Part shown: positions 23,328 through 34,858 of the stretch, piece after piece | Layout of the letters: each line of letters begins with the position of its first letter | Numbering within the stretch: position 1 is the stretch's first letter | Made by a program: the position numbers and the translations under genes | Notes under the pieces: generated by a model | Told to the model about the DNA's origin: nothing | Database searches by the model: none | Seen by the model: the letters and a program-made list of their open reading frames with translations, nothing else | Assembly (NCBI GenBank): GCA_003833135.1 | Contig: QZLH01000328.1 | Coordinates: 3,201-67,200 of the forward strand | Reading direction: 5' to 3' | Length of the DNA: 64,000 bases | Source: Oehlia diaphana | Taxonomy: Eukaryota > Glomeromycota > Glomeromycetes > Glomerales > Glomeraceae

Positions 23328-25011
23328 ATGATGATTTTTAAACCACTTGAAAATCTAGAATTTAATGATTATGTTTTATTGATAAGTACAGTATTAACGA
23401 CATATGTGGCGCACTATTATTACAACTATTTTACTCGTGTCAATCCCTTATCCGGTCCTTTCCCATTCCCATTAATTGGTAATTTGCCTCAAATTTATTT
23501 GTTATTTTATGGAGATGTAAAATGTTTTATGATTATTGTTACGAGATATATGGTAACATACATGAGATTTATGATAGTGACCGATCTATAGTTTTATGTC
23601 GAAAAGAATATCTTGAGAATTTTTTATGTCTTTCGGAAAAAAACGCGCATTGGATGAGATATAACAATAGCATAAAACCAGAAGAATTTGGAACTGTAGG
23701 AAAAGGAATATTGTTCAATAATAATTTTAAATCATGGATATTTAATCGTCAATTTTTTTCACAAGCCATTCTATCACCGAAATTTACTGATGAAGTTATT
23801 GATTGTACAAACAAACTTTTCGATGAATTAGAAAGTTATTGGAATAAATTATTTCTTAAGAAATTATTAAAGAAAATAGAGTTCAATTGGATTTTTTTTC
23901 TGGATGGTTTAATAATTTCACAAATGATATAATTATTAGCTTGTTAACCGGCGAAAAATCTTATTCAATGGCGGCTTATTTTACTACACTTGGTGATGAA
24001 AAATCTCAATCAGCAATGATTAATGATTCTGTGAAATTAGCTCAAGCATTTCGTAAACAACTTTTAGGGATATCATTTTTTCTATTCATTCCTTCTTCTT
24101 ACGAAATTATATTCCATTTTTTAAAAATAAAATACTTCATAACATGGGATTTCTTAATCAAAGACTGGATGCAATTATTAAGAGACGTAGAAATGAAATT
24201 TATAATACATCATTGGATGAATCCTTACCGCATGATATGTTGACATCGATGATTATCAAAAATACACCACGTGATGATAATTATTTCGAAACTGGTGAAG
24301 CCAACAGATCTATGACTGATAGTGAAATTCGCGCTAATTTACTTGAAGGAATTATTGCTGGAACTTATAAGGCAAGAGAAAGCTTAATTTAGGTTTATTT
24401 ACAGTGTTAATTTTTAACTTGATATTATATTTAACTTCCCTTGTTAGTCTGCGAATATGTTTTTATTCATTGTCTATTATATTGCACGTAATCCAGAAGT
24501 GAAAAAGAAAATGTTAAAAGAAATTGATAGTATATTTCAAGGTGATAAAATGCGACCAATTACTAAAGATGATTATTATAGTCTAAAATATTGTGAAGCA
24601 ATTGTAAAAGAAGTAGCTCGTATTCTCCCAGTAATGCATATATTTGCAAGATGTATTGATAAACCCGATGAAATAGCAGGATATCAATGGCCAGCTGACA
24701 CACCATTTCTAATTAATATTAAAGCTATTCATAATAATGAAGATTATTGGGAAGAACCTAATAAATTTAACCCTGATAGATGGATGGACGAAAATTTTGA
24801 ACCAAAGAAGAATTCTTTTATCATATTTGGTGGAGGACTAAGATTATGCCCAGGAAATAAGCTGACAATGATTGAATTAGTTTGTTTGATAGCTTTATTA
24901 TTTAGAAAATATGAAATTAATTTAGTAGATATGGACTTTCCTAAAACTATGGGTATCGGTAATACAGTCTTTTGTATCGAATTTTTAGTTGAAATTAAAC
25001 CAAGAAATTGA
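23328..25011 (+). pseudogene. Cytochrome P450 with three frameshifts
   Basis: This encodes a microsomal-type P450 mono-oxygenase; the substrate cannot be told. In order: an N-terminal membrane anchor (residues about 15-35), a proline-rich hinge (GPFPFPLIGN), an I-helix region (LLEGIIAGTYK), the ExxR motif in KEVAR, PDRWMD in the meander region, and the haem-ligand loop FGGGLRLCPG near 24826-24855. The last coding block is open from 24448 to the stop at 25009-25011. Frame changes occur in an A run near 23519-23522, an 8-T run at 23892-23899, and near 24090-24103. An intron at 24372-24447 appears to use a GC donor (AAG then GCAAGAG) and a TTAG acceptor, joining GTYK to SANMF. All motifs are kept, so it is either recently dead or affected by sequence error. 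Confidence 0.88.
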
Positions 25012-25132
25012 CTTTCTTATATTTAAAGGATGTACTATTATCTTTATTATCTAAATATTTGTTATTACTACGTAGGTATATAATGTACAGTACTATATTA
25101 TGGTTACAGTTGTATGAATTTTTCCGATTGGC

Positions 25133-25271
25133 CATTTCCTGAACTGGATCATTTCCCGAAACTCCAATTTTTATAATATTAATTCGGGGAATCGGACTTC
25201 AGGAAAATTAAGATTTAGGGAATTGGCATTCGAGAAATTGGAGTTCCAGAAATGATCCAGTTCGGGAAATG
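25133..25271. repeat. Inverted repeat, about 37-bp arms
   Basis: The left arm 25133-25170 (CATTTCCTGAACTGGATCAT...) pairs with the right arm 25235-25271 (...ATGATCCAGTTCGGGAAATG) with a few mismatches. The GGAAATG/CATTTCC word also recurs in the spacer and just downstream. It resembles a fold-back or MITE core, but no clear target duplication was found. Confidence 0.7.
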
Positions 25272-26456
25272 AGTATCCAACAAATTGATTTTTGGAAATG
25301 GTATATTTGTGAAATGACATTCGAGAAAGGTCCGATTTTATAATTTAATATGTCGCAGTGCCATGTAAGGATATATATGTAGTGGATAGTAGGGATATTT
25401 TATGGGTCTTTATAAAATAATTTAAACAAAACCGCTGACAATGTAAAATTTGTTATATATGCCTAAGGTTTCGCAAAATTGGAAATGTAACTGTTTTCAC
25501 GTAAAAAAAGGGGGATACTATACGGGTAATATATAATCTAAATGACGTAATGCGTCAGGATATTTATGCAATTTATGCAATAATGTATAGCTACCATTAC
25601 TCGTTTTGTGCATTAACATTTATAAACGATCTATAGGCCAAACTAGAATATGTGACAGGGATGATAAATGAATGAGAAACTTTGGGAAGAAAAAGATCCA
25701 GAATAAATTATGCGAAACCAAATCTTCGCAGGTTGGTGATTTCATTTTTTAACTATAGATAATTAATTTATTTGTAATGTCCAAAAACAGCAAAAACAGC
25801 GTGATGCATAAGTAATTTTATTTAATATTTGACCAATAAAAAAATTTTTGTTAATAAATTTTTGTATTATAATTGTTAAATGTTCATAAAGTGTACTAAA
25901 AGAATTTCACATTTAGTTAAAATTACCTTTTAAATTTATTAATTTTTTAATATTTTTACTAAATTTAGTAATGTTACTAATGTATATTTTAATAGTATCA
26001 CATTAAAAGGAGTATATTTCCAAATTTTCACACTTATTCATTGCATTATAGACAAAATGTTTTTCTGATAACTATTTACCAGCATTATATATTATTTGTG
26101 TAAAATGAATTTATAATTTTACATATATTGTATTATGATACACGTAATTTTTTTATTCGGGATTTATTCTATATTACTCAAATGGTGGCAATGACAAAGA
26201 AATCAAGACTAGTGTTGTTTGGGAACATACCGATTGCTTCTATGATAGATGTAAGTTAACCCTCATACAAGAAACTCCTATATTATAGCGCCCTCCAATA
26301 TGAAAGTTGCCTATTTCCTCATAAACTACTATGGATCGACATCCGCCAACGTAATTTATTTCGCACGTTGTTTTGATTTAAATAATTGATGATACACCAC
26401 GAATCAGGAATACCAATAGGAAACTGGGGTATAAATTAGTAAAATGATGCCCTATA
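25272..26456. other. Intergenic region
   Basis: No gene or clear repeat seen apart from homopolymer runs. Confidence 0.45.
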
Positions 26457-28205
26457 ACTAATGTATACAATAATGCCTTATTCTAAAAATAAACACTACC
26501 TAAACTAGCTAACAATTGTCCTTTGAAAATTTTCTCGATCATCTCTCTTTTGCTTCACTTACACTTTTATTACCTATTTTATTGATATCTTGATCTTCTA
26601 CTCTTGAAGGAAGTCGTTCCGTGAATTCTTTGTATGGCAAACTAAATTCTTTAACTCGTTCTTCTAATTTATTACGCTCGTTTGTTGAATTCCACTCTTC
26701 ACTGAAATTCTCCAATTCTTTAATTCGTCCGTTATCGAAAGTCGATCATCAGATACTTGATTTCTTTTTTCACTTTACCGGAAGAGCCTTTCTTAATAAA
26801 TTTATTTGTTGTTGCATCTCCCGGAAAACAACGGAAAAGTAAACTTTATCTTCAAATTTATCTGAATATACCGACGGTCTTTCTTTTTCGTCGTTACTGA
26901 ATAAGTATATTAAGTATATTTTCGCTCATTTCTTTATGACAATTAAACAATTTAAAAGTTTATCTGTTTTGTTAAGAGACAATTTTAAGCAAAAAACCAG
27001 CTTTTTTTTTAATTGAAAAGAATGTAATTAGTAACACGATAATCGAGCTATATTTTAATTTGATTTAAAATAAAAATAAAATATATTTGATTTCGTTGTT
27101 TTAATCGTTTTACACAATTACTATTAGCCTATCAATAACATGACTCTCGCGTCCCTAGTCATTTCTATAGAATGAACGGAAAACACGAATGAACATATTC
27201 TATTAAGCAATAAAATATTAGTAAACCTTCATTGGTAAAAAAAATATAATATAATATTTTAATAACATACTTTTCCTGTTTTTCTATATTCTTCTTTACC
27301 CTCAGCTCGTGCCATTTTTAATACATCGAAATAAAACTTTTTTTGTTCGTCGGTTAGAGTTTCATAGACGGCCATTTCTTCTTTAGTCAGACCACTTAAG
27401 AACTTATTAATTTGTTTAGGAGTTAGAGCTGGTGGTTCTTTAGTAATTTTGTTATCGTTTTTTTTAGACCCACTTTGTTCAGCATCAACCAATTCTCCCG
27501 CAACGGGAGATGAAGCTAATAAGAATATATTATTAATGATCAAAATTTTGACATCCTTAATCCTGCCCTAAATTTGATAACTTACATTGCGAGTTTTTAA
27601 ACATTAAATCTTTTGTTTTTACGAAAAAATTAATAATTTTCATGAAGATTGAGATACTATATACGAAAGATTATTTAAATATTGTTTATTTTAACAACGA
27701 ATCTGTTTCTTAAAAACTAAAGAGACCCCTTTAAATCAAAAAAAAAGTGAATATTCTTTATATTGTTTGTATAACAGGTTTTGATCAGGCAGATAAAGAC
27801 ATTCTATTTTTATGACGCAATTTTACCAAAATGGTTATCAATCGTCTTTGTTTAAAAAAACATCACAATCTCGATGATTTAATTGTGTATCATATTAATA
27901 TGCGCGGAGTTTTATACTATGATAATCTTCCAGCCATTAAATATCATAATTAATACAACATAAAAATTAAAAAATTCGAATTGTTACTCATCGCCAATCG
28001 AGTGAAGGTTGACACATGATTATTAACGCCAATTAAAATGGTATTAGCAAATAAGATTTGAATCCCAACTCCACTTGTGAATATATTTTAATAATTTAGA
28101 TACTCTTTTCGACTATAACCATCAAAATAAAGGTAAATAATCCTTCACTTTAGGTCTTCACTTAAGGCATAAGAATTTGGATAAAGCAGTGTAAAGATCT
28201 CCTAT
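26457..28205. repeat. Segmental tandem duplication, copy A
   Basis: From AACTAATGTATACAATAATG to the GGATAAAGCAGTG...GATCTCCTA end near 28205, this matches copy B (28400-29890) in the same orientation with about 200 bp between them. Copy A holds about 375 bp (27665-28040) that B lacks. Similarity is high across about 1.1 kb, clear by eye, with scattered substitutions and small indels. Confidence 0.88.
26498..27566 (-). CDS. Unrecognised small multi-exon gene, duplication copy A
   Basis: The minus-strand main exon (27271 to about 27566) reads VKILIINNIFLLASS, AGELVDAEQSGSKKNDNKI, PPALTPKQINKFLSGLTKEE and ending EEYRKTGK. A GTATGT donor follows. Downstream blocks on the same strand include NDEKERPSVYSDKFEDKVYF and, after a frame change, RIKELENFSEEWNSTNERNK, EERVKEFSLPYKEFTERLPS, VEDQDINKIGNKSVSEAKER. 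It looks like a charged, helical, partly coiled-coil protein. The true start is unclear, since no ATG sits in frame just upstream. In this copy the first exon is open but the 3' end is cut by a stop after SEAKER. I know no family for it. Three local copies argue that it is a real gene family. Confidence 0.45.
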
Positions 28206-28399
28206 AATAATGAAATAATAATAATGCCATTTAATAATAATGCCATTTTAAAATATCCGACAAAAATTCTGGTTGACCCATTAACCGGACTTTACGATAA
28301 GTTTTGATCTAATTAATTGATGGTTTACACCCCAATGTTTCACGAATCACTTCTTTAGCCGTGTAGCCTAATTTCTTCATAATTTTTTATTTCGATAAT

Positions 28400-29890
28400 A
28401 ACTAATGTATACAATAATGCCTTATTCTAAAATGGTAAGACGAATACTAAATTTTTCTATCTAACCTAAACTAGCTAACAATCGTCCTTGAAATCTCTCT
28501 TTTGCTTCACTTACGCTTTTATTACCTATTTTATTGACATCTTGATCTTCTACTCTTGAAGTCGTTCCGTGAATTCTTTATCTGGCAAACTAAATTCTTT
28601 AACTCGTTCTTCTAATTTATTACGCTTGTTTGTTGAATTCCATTCTTTTCTGGAAATTCCCCAATTCTTTAATTCGTCCGTTATCGAAAGTCGATCATCA
28701 GATACTTGATTTCTTTTTTCACTTTACCGAAGCAGCCTTTCTTAATAAATTTATTTGTCGTTGCATCTCCCGGAAACCAACGGAAAAGTAAACTTTATCT
28801 TCAAATTTATCTAAATATACCGACGGTCTTTCGTGAACTTTTCTTTTTCGTCGTTACTGAATAAGTATATTAAGTATATTTTCGCTCATTTCTTTATGAC
28901 AATTAAACAATTTAAAAGTTTATCTGTTTTGTTAAGAGACAATTTTAAGCAAAAAACCAGCTTTGTTTTTAATTGAAAAGAATATAACTAGTAACACGAT
29001 AATCGAGCTATATTTTAATTTGATTTAAAATAAAAATAAAATATATTTGATTTCGTTGTTTTAATCGTTTTACACAATTACTATTAGCCTATCAATAACA
29101 TGACTCTCGCGTCCCTAGTCTTTTCTATAGAATCCATGGAAAAAACGAATGAACATATTCTATTTTAAGCAGTAAAATATTAGTAAACTCTCATAATAGT
29201 AAAAAAATATAATATATATATTTTAATAACATACTCTTCCTGTTTTTCTATATTCTTCTTTACCCTCAGCTTGCGCCCTTTTTAATACATTTAAATAAAT
29301 CTTTTTTTGAGTTTCATAGACGGCCATTTCTTCTTTAGTCAGAAAACTTAAGAACTTATTAACTTGTTTAGGAGTTAGAACTGGTGGTTCCTCAATAATT
29401 TTGTTATCGTTTTTTTAGACCCACTTTGTTTAGCATCAACCAATTCTCCCGCAACGGGAGGTGAAGCTAATAAGAATATATTATTAATGATCAAAATTTT
29501 GACATCCTTAATCCTTCCATAAATTTGATAACTTAAATTGCGAGTTTTTAGACATTAAATCTTTTGTTTTTACGAAAAAATAAATAATTTCTTAAAGATT
29601 GAGATACTATATAATATGTAATTTTTTTAAATTATTGATTATCCGTTTTCAAAATTGTATACGCAGCGTCGATCATTTGATGATAAAAACCCTTGAAATT
29701 AGCAAATAAGATTTGAATCCTAGCTCCCCCTTGTAAATATATTTTTAACTCTGCTTCCGCAAATATTTAACAATTTAGACGCTTTTTCGACTATAACCAT
29801 CAAAATAAAGGTAAATAATCATCCACTTTAGGTCTTCGCTTAAGGCATAAGCATTTGGATAAAGCAGTGCAGTGTATAGATCTCCTAAAG
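28400..29890. repeat. Segmental tandem duplication, copy B
   Basis: This is the second copy of the 26457-28205 unit, same orientation, lacking about 375 bp in the middle and carrying small insertions such as AACTCTGCTTCCGC near 29755. The boundaries are where similarity stops by eye. Confidence 0.88.
28461..29500 (-). pseudogene. Unrecognised small gene, duplication copy B
   Basis: The same gene as in copy A, decayed differently. The first exon (29235 to about 29500) has lost one base in the poly-T run near 29410-29416 (7 T, against 8 in copy A), which breaks the frame after GSKK. It also lacks 12 bp that encode LTDE in copy A. The 3' end is better kept than in A: the frame runs through SVSEAKERFQGRLLASLG to a TAG at 28461-28463. 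That ending probably represents the family's true C-terminus. Confidence 0.5.
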
Positions 29891-30663
29891 TTGAATAGCT
29901 ATTAGTACATTTAAGCTTTCATTTTTGGATTTTGCTATTGTCTTAGCTTTATATCAATGTACAAATTATTTTATGAACCACCGAGTCGTAATAAAATACT
30001 AACCTGTGATGATATGAAGGTGTTTATTTATAAATAAGAGGATAACTATATTTTTATTTGTTATCAATTTAGATCTTACGAGATTTAGTCAAAGTAGACT
30101 TATTTAGACGAACTAGTAGGAGAACTTGAATTAACAGACGGAAACTTTATATCAATCCTAATTCTTTGGGGTCTTTAAATATTGTGGGATTACTGATTAG
30201 TATAAAAAAGTAAGTTACAAATTATATAAATTATGTATTCCGTATTTCTATTATTAAATTTTTGATTTCTAATATATTTACAATTATACAGTTACATCGA
30301 GCAGCTTAAGAATGAAACGAGCTTAGAAGCACGTTTATTGCAAGAATTGGGCTTGAACAGCTTGTATTTTTGGATTAAGCTTCTAAAGATGAACGTACTT
30401 TATCTCATAGATATGGTTGTTCTTTAAAACTTCCGCGATTTTAAAAAATGTATTTGTGCGTGGAATAAAGTATACAATATTACTTGCTTTTTTTTTACAA
30501 GGTATTGGTGCTGTGAATGGCGGTTGCGCAAAAAAAATTTAAGGAATTATATTATTTCAAATATGAAATTTTCGATTATTTATATTTATTATATTATTAT
30601 TGTTTACTCGTATTTTTTCTTTATTAATATCCTGCAGAACAAAGTGTTCTTGTGCTTGAATAT
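29891..30663 (+). other. Mostly non-coding, with short coding-like shreds
   Basis: Plus-strand shreds such as SVLVLEYHDQDLVEYI start near 30640 and continue into the inverted repeat (SNDPKHPLLVVCSQLISQ in the better right-arm copy). No full frame, start or domain can be assigned. Confidence 0.3.
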
Positions 30664-32723
30664 CATGATCAGGATCTTGTAGAATACATTAAGGCCATGT
30701 TGAATTTTACTCCATTTCCCTGATTTTAATGTTTTTACAAAGACAGAGATTTCGATCATTCATGTAATGATCCCAAACATCCTCTTTTAGTAGCATGTTC
30801 TTAAATTATTTCACAATTGACTGCGAATTTTTTCAATTTATATGTAATATAATCATGATAGATTTAGATAGATAAATTTAAAAAATAAAATTTTTTACTT
30901 TAAAAATTTGTATAATTTACGCGATATAATAAAATTAATAAAATTCTAATCATTTCACAAAAAATCATTCACACTACCAATTATATATTTACAGATTATT
31001 TGTATATATAATACTATTACGTTGCTAGTACATATAATATTGCTATAAACACTATGAGTTTTAAATGCTTTGCGCCACCCCATTTTTTTTACCCCAATTG
31101 ATCGATTTTGCTGCAGTAATCTGTTCATCTTCAAATATGCTTTTAAGTTGCACAATTTCTCTAGTATTATCTGATTAGTAAAAACTCATCAAGAGATGGA
31201 ATTGCTTGTTTTGGTGAAGATAATTAAGAGTTACCTACATTGAAATTTTGTACAAAAGAAACCATTTAAGGTGTAATAGCAAAAAATATTGGTGTTGCAT
31301 TAGGACTAGAGTTCGAAATTATAGACGTGGACCATTTTGGTAGAATTACTTTTAGTATCGTTAAATCGTGAAAAGGTAAATCTGGTGATTGGGTTTTATC
31401 TCTAATACTTATGATCTAAAAATCAAATAAAATAATTTAATAAGTTACTTTGTTGACAATAAAATAATATAATTAATAGAAAAATAAAAATTACAATTTC
31501 TTTCGTCCAACATTTGAAAATGCATTGTTTTTTATGTCTTCTATTATAAACAAAACACGATGCATTATGTTGGCTGCATTCGTATTGTCCCTTTAATTCA
31601 CATATTATGCATCCTTCTTCTTGCAAAATAGTAGAAAATTATTCAATTTTGGAATCAAAATTTTCTTTTGTGTAATTTGATGTTATCGTTTTCTTATTCT
31701 TCAGAATCAGACATTTCCTAGAAAAATAAGTATAAGCATAATAATTCAGAGTTTATTTTACACAATAAATAACTTTACCTTTCATTTTATAAATCAACTG
31801 ATTATGCTCCAGCTCCTGTAGATTCTTCTGGTTTAAATGAAACTAAATAATCTGAAGGTATGATCCTTTTGTCACCAGTTAGTTTTCCAACATCAGCAAG
31901 AATATCATCTATTGATGATACTACTATTTCTAACTATTTAGGTTGTGATGCTGAACAGGTAGAAGGTTTAATTATCAAATTGAGAGATGACTCAGATTTT
32001 CACTTGGCTCATCAAGTTCAGTTAAGTCAATGCTATTTCTATTTGATGTATCAAAATTATCTTCATTTGAATTATCCAATTAGTTTCATTTGAATTAGTT
32101 TCACACTTTCACTTGAATTAATTGTATTAATACTTTTCTTTGAAAGGCGCTATTGCAGGAAGGGCAAAAGAAAATTTAAAAATACATTTTTGGTCACCAA
32201 AAAAATTTATAATTTGCGTTTTTTCAAAGACGCGTTTTAATTTGATACAATGACTCTTAAACAATACCTTGCCTTGGTTGCACTGTGGAAGTGAACTTTG
32301 TATTCGGAAGAGTGTATTTATGTGATAAACAGTAAAGCCTGGTAAAGTCAACTGAACTGATAAAGTGTAAAGGTTATACTGTTTCAACGCCTAAATATTT
32401 GAGCGTGGACGCGTGGTGCGATCATGTGATGTTGATCACGATAAAATAAATGTACAAATATCGTGAAAAGTAGGTGTTCCAAACAGTATGCGTGACCTCC
32501 AACTTTGGAGTAGGAAAAAACCTCACGAGATTTTATTGAATTTCACGTTAACAGTTACAGACTTATCAAGAATGCGAGAAATATGTCAATTTTCATACGA
32601 AAAAACTTTAATTTGTCACATCCGAAGCGTCAAAGAAGTAGAAAATCGTTGCATCTTCGGAACGGTTGTCGAAAAAACCCAATCCGATTCAAAGGGCGTC
32701 GAAGAAAATAAATCGAAGAAGTC
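30664..32723. repeat. Left arm of a 2-kb inverted repeat
   Basis: This segment is the reverse complement of 48886-50919. Matching landmarks include the AATCGATCAATTGGGG region (31093 against 50507), TTCAATGTAGGTAACTCT (in reverse at 31223-31245 against 50387), the GACGCGTGG block (32407 against 49213) and the GTCGAAAAAACCCAAT end (32668 against 48926). Arms are about 2.06 and 2.03 kb with moderate divergence and indels. About 16 kb lies between them. Confidence 0.88.
31040..32160 (-). pseudogene. Multicopy gene with Cys/His motif and SAM-like end, left-arm copy
   Basis: Minus-strand coding fragments run 5' to 3': an Asn/Ser/Asp-rich stretch (near 32090-31950), a VGKLTG..GSYLSDYLVSF-like block (near 31880), and a Cys/His cluster (GCIICELKGQYECSQHNASC, 31621-31560). 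Next is a Ser/Thr-rich linker with SIPSLDEF-like sequence, and finally IVQLKSIFEDEQITAAK and VKKMGWRKAFKTHS near 31060-31155. The last part resembles the C-terminal SAM-like helix pair seen in many Rhizophagus multicopy proteins (LGVxxIGWRxAF). Frames shift several times, so this is a pseudogene. The zinc-binding and SAM-like readings are inferences from short motifs. Confidence 0.4.
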
Positions 32724-32796
32724 TCTTCAAAAGAACGTTTCCAAGTCTGATAGTAAGAAGAAAGGAACACGATACTATGTAGATCCTCTTGACTAG
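32488..32796 (+). CDS. Hypothetical 102-residue basic protein
   Basis: An ATG-initiated frame. The first half is neutral (LLNFTLTVTDLSRMREICQF). The second half is Lys/Ser-rich (ENKSKKSLQKNVSKSDSKKK) and ends YYVDPLD. Most of it lies inside the inverted repeat. The counterpart on the minus strand of the right arm (48886 to about 49170) is interrupted by indels, so this is the more intact copy. No domain is recognised. The basic tail could be a nuclear-localisation or nucleic-acid-binding segment. Confidence 0.35.
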   Translation: MRDLQLWSRKKPHEILLNFTLTVTDLSRMREICQFSYEKTLICHIRSVKEVENRCIFGTVVEKTQSDSKGVEENKSKKSLQKNVSKSDSKKKGTRYYVDPLD

Positions 32797-33726
32797 ACTG
32801 AAGCAAATAAGGAGTAGCGAAGATTTTATGTATTTCTTTTTTTTATGCAATTAGATATACTAGTATAGTTATTTTTTTTTTTATTGTATTCGTTTCTTCA
32901 AATGTCATTTTTCCCTTACCTTTTAGTTGATAGCTTTACCCTTCCTTGCTCTTATAATCATATAAAGTGTGTTAAGAAAAAATTGCGGTTAGTATATTTC
33001 TTTAAATTTCTAGTTAACTAGTATTTTATTTTATAGAATGAATCTAAATCTATAATATATAAAACATTTGTTGTGATTTGACTGATTGCTGAGAAATTTC
33101 ATGATCGGGCTTTTCGGGCATCATCTAAATAATACCTATACTATAACATATCAATATTGGTTGTCAAGATATTCATTCTACTTGTGAACTAATTAAAATT
33201 TTCGATGATTTTTTTAAAAACTTAAACTTTAAAAAATATGTATACACAAATTAATTTACAAAAATTTGATATAAATTTTAATATTATAAATATTAGGCTT
33301 CCATATGTATTTTTTGGTTACATGGGTCGATTGGGTCGTGTTCTGCTAAGGTTTAACCAACGGCTAGGTATCATCAAAGTGTGGCTTAGGCGGAATGTTT
33401 TCAAAGATTTCGACTTTACTGTATCTATTGGGACTTTACTTGGTGATTACCATTATACATAAATAAATAAATAAATGTACCAATTTTTTTATTATTTAAT
33501 AATAAAGCATTGGAGAACTCTATGCCTACGCTGATGCGTTTATAAAATCTTATTTTAAACCCAACTAAAAAAAAATAGTAATAGTGCGGAATGACCGATA
33601 ATATGGAGATATATATTTGGAGTATTAGTTATCGTCAGACACGCTATTGCAAATAAGTGTATAAATCTGTAAAGATTTTTGGAGAAAGAAGTGTTATAAA
33701 AAAAATATATATATATATATTTTTAA
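32797..33726. other. Intergenic region
   Basis: No supported gene. A 74-codon plus frame at 33238-33462 was considered and set aside. An (AAAT)n tract lies at 33462-33476 and a (TA)n tract near 33703-33721. Confidence 0.4.
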
Positions 33727-34440
33727 TAACATACTTCTTTTTTTCTATCTTCGTTCACAGTATCAGTTTTCACTTTTCTTGCTGTAATTAGAAAAAGTTT
33801 TTTTGTTCATGATTTAGAACTTTATAGAAGCATCAGTCAAATCCATTAAGAGCTTATCATTTGGGAGTTAGAGCTTCTTCAATAATTTTGTTATCACTTT
33901 TATTTATATTTTCTTCAGATTCCATTACATCAAGCTCTATGCCTAATTCTTCCGATGCTAATAAGGATATGTTATTAATGATCAAAAGTTTGACAACCTT
34001 AATGCTTACATTGTTTTTTGGACATGTTAAATATTTTATATTTTCACGAAAAAATAATTTTTTGAATTTTTGAATTTTTTACAAAAAATAAATAATTTTC
34101 TTAAAGATTGAGATACTATAAAGTATAAATATTTATCGAGAGTCAACAAATATGTTTAACAAGGAATTCTTAAAAATCATTTTTTTTTAACAACGAATTT
34201 GTTCCTTAATAATTAGAAAACACCTTTAAATCAAAGAAACAATGTGAACATCAAAAATCTTTTTTTTTTCATCAACGAATCTGTTTCTTTATAAACTAGA
34301 GAGATCTCATTTAAATCAAATAAACAATTTAATATATTATTTGCATAACATTTGTTGTATTTATGACACAACTTTATCAAAATATTTATCAATCGCTTGA
34401 GACAATTGATGATTTTATTAATATGCATGTAATACCCTTG
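33727..34440 (-). pseudogene. Third, diverged copy of the duplicated small gene (copy C)
   Basis: On the minus strand, VVKLLIINNISLLASEELG, then MESEENINKSDNKIIEEALT and TPK followed by stops, matches the first exon of copies A and B. The match continues into upstream non-coding DNA (AGATTGAGATACTATA near 34105, ACAACGAATTTGTTCCTTA near 34190). Divergence is much greater than between A and B. The segment also contains a second copy of the ACGAATCTGTTTCTT stretch near 34276. It is older than the A/B duplication and clearly dead. Confidence 0.6.
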
Positions 34441-34566
34441 TCTAGAAATAATTACTTATCATGGTTATTTTTTAAATTGATTTATGTTATCATCATCATT
34501 AATAATTAAATTTTCTTCCATGATTTATTTCTGGATAGTGTACTATTATTCGTCTATATTTATATC

Positions 34567-34858
34567 TCAGATCCAGGGTTACACCGGTAAGAAGTAGCAG
34601 AAGCAGAAAGTAAAGAGGAGTTTATCGATTATACTAATATGAACAAAAATGAAACTTGTACAAAGAAGGATAACAACTGAACATACGTAAGAAGATGAAT
34701 TTAATAAGTAAGAGTAGTTTTACGTTTATACATTTAGTAGTCCTTAGTTATATTTCAGATTCAATAAATAGATATAGATAGTTCTTGTAAATAGTTAGAT
34801 TAGTTATAAAGTTAATTTTTCTCATAAGATTATTATTTTTAGGTATTTCTATTGATCT
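34567..34858 (+). repeat. Direct repeat, copy 1 (matches 48505-48885)
   Basis: It begins AGATCCAGGGTTACACCGG and ends AAGATTATTATTTTTAG. The copy at 48505-48885 is in the same orientation and about 90 bp longer because of insertions. No protein domain was seen in either copy. Confidence 0.8.

Noticed and set aside
31860..32093. Plus-strand frame of 77 codons in the left inverted arm
   Set aside because: Antisense to the better supported minus-strand gene remnant, whose reading is shared by the other arm.
33238..33462. Plus frame of 74 codons (MYTQINLQKF...)
   Set aside because: No homology recognised, no second copy, and length within chance for AT-rich DNA.
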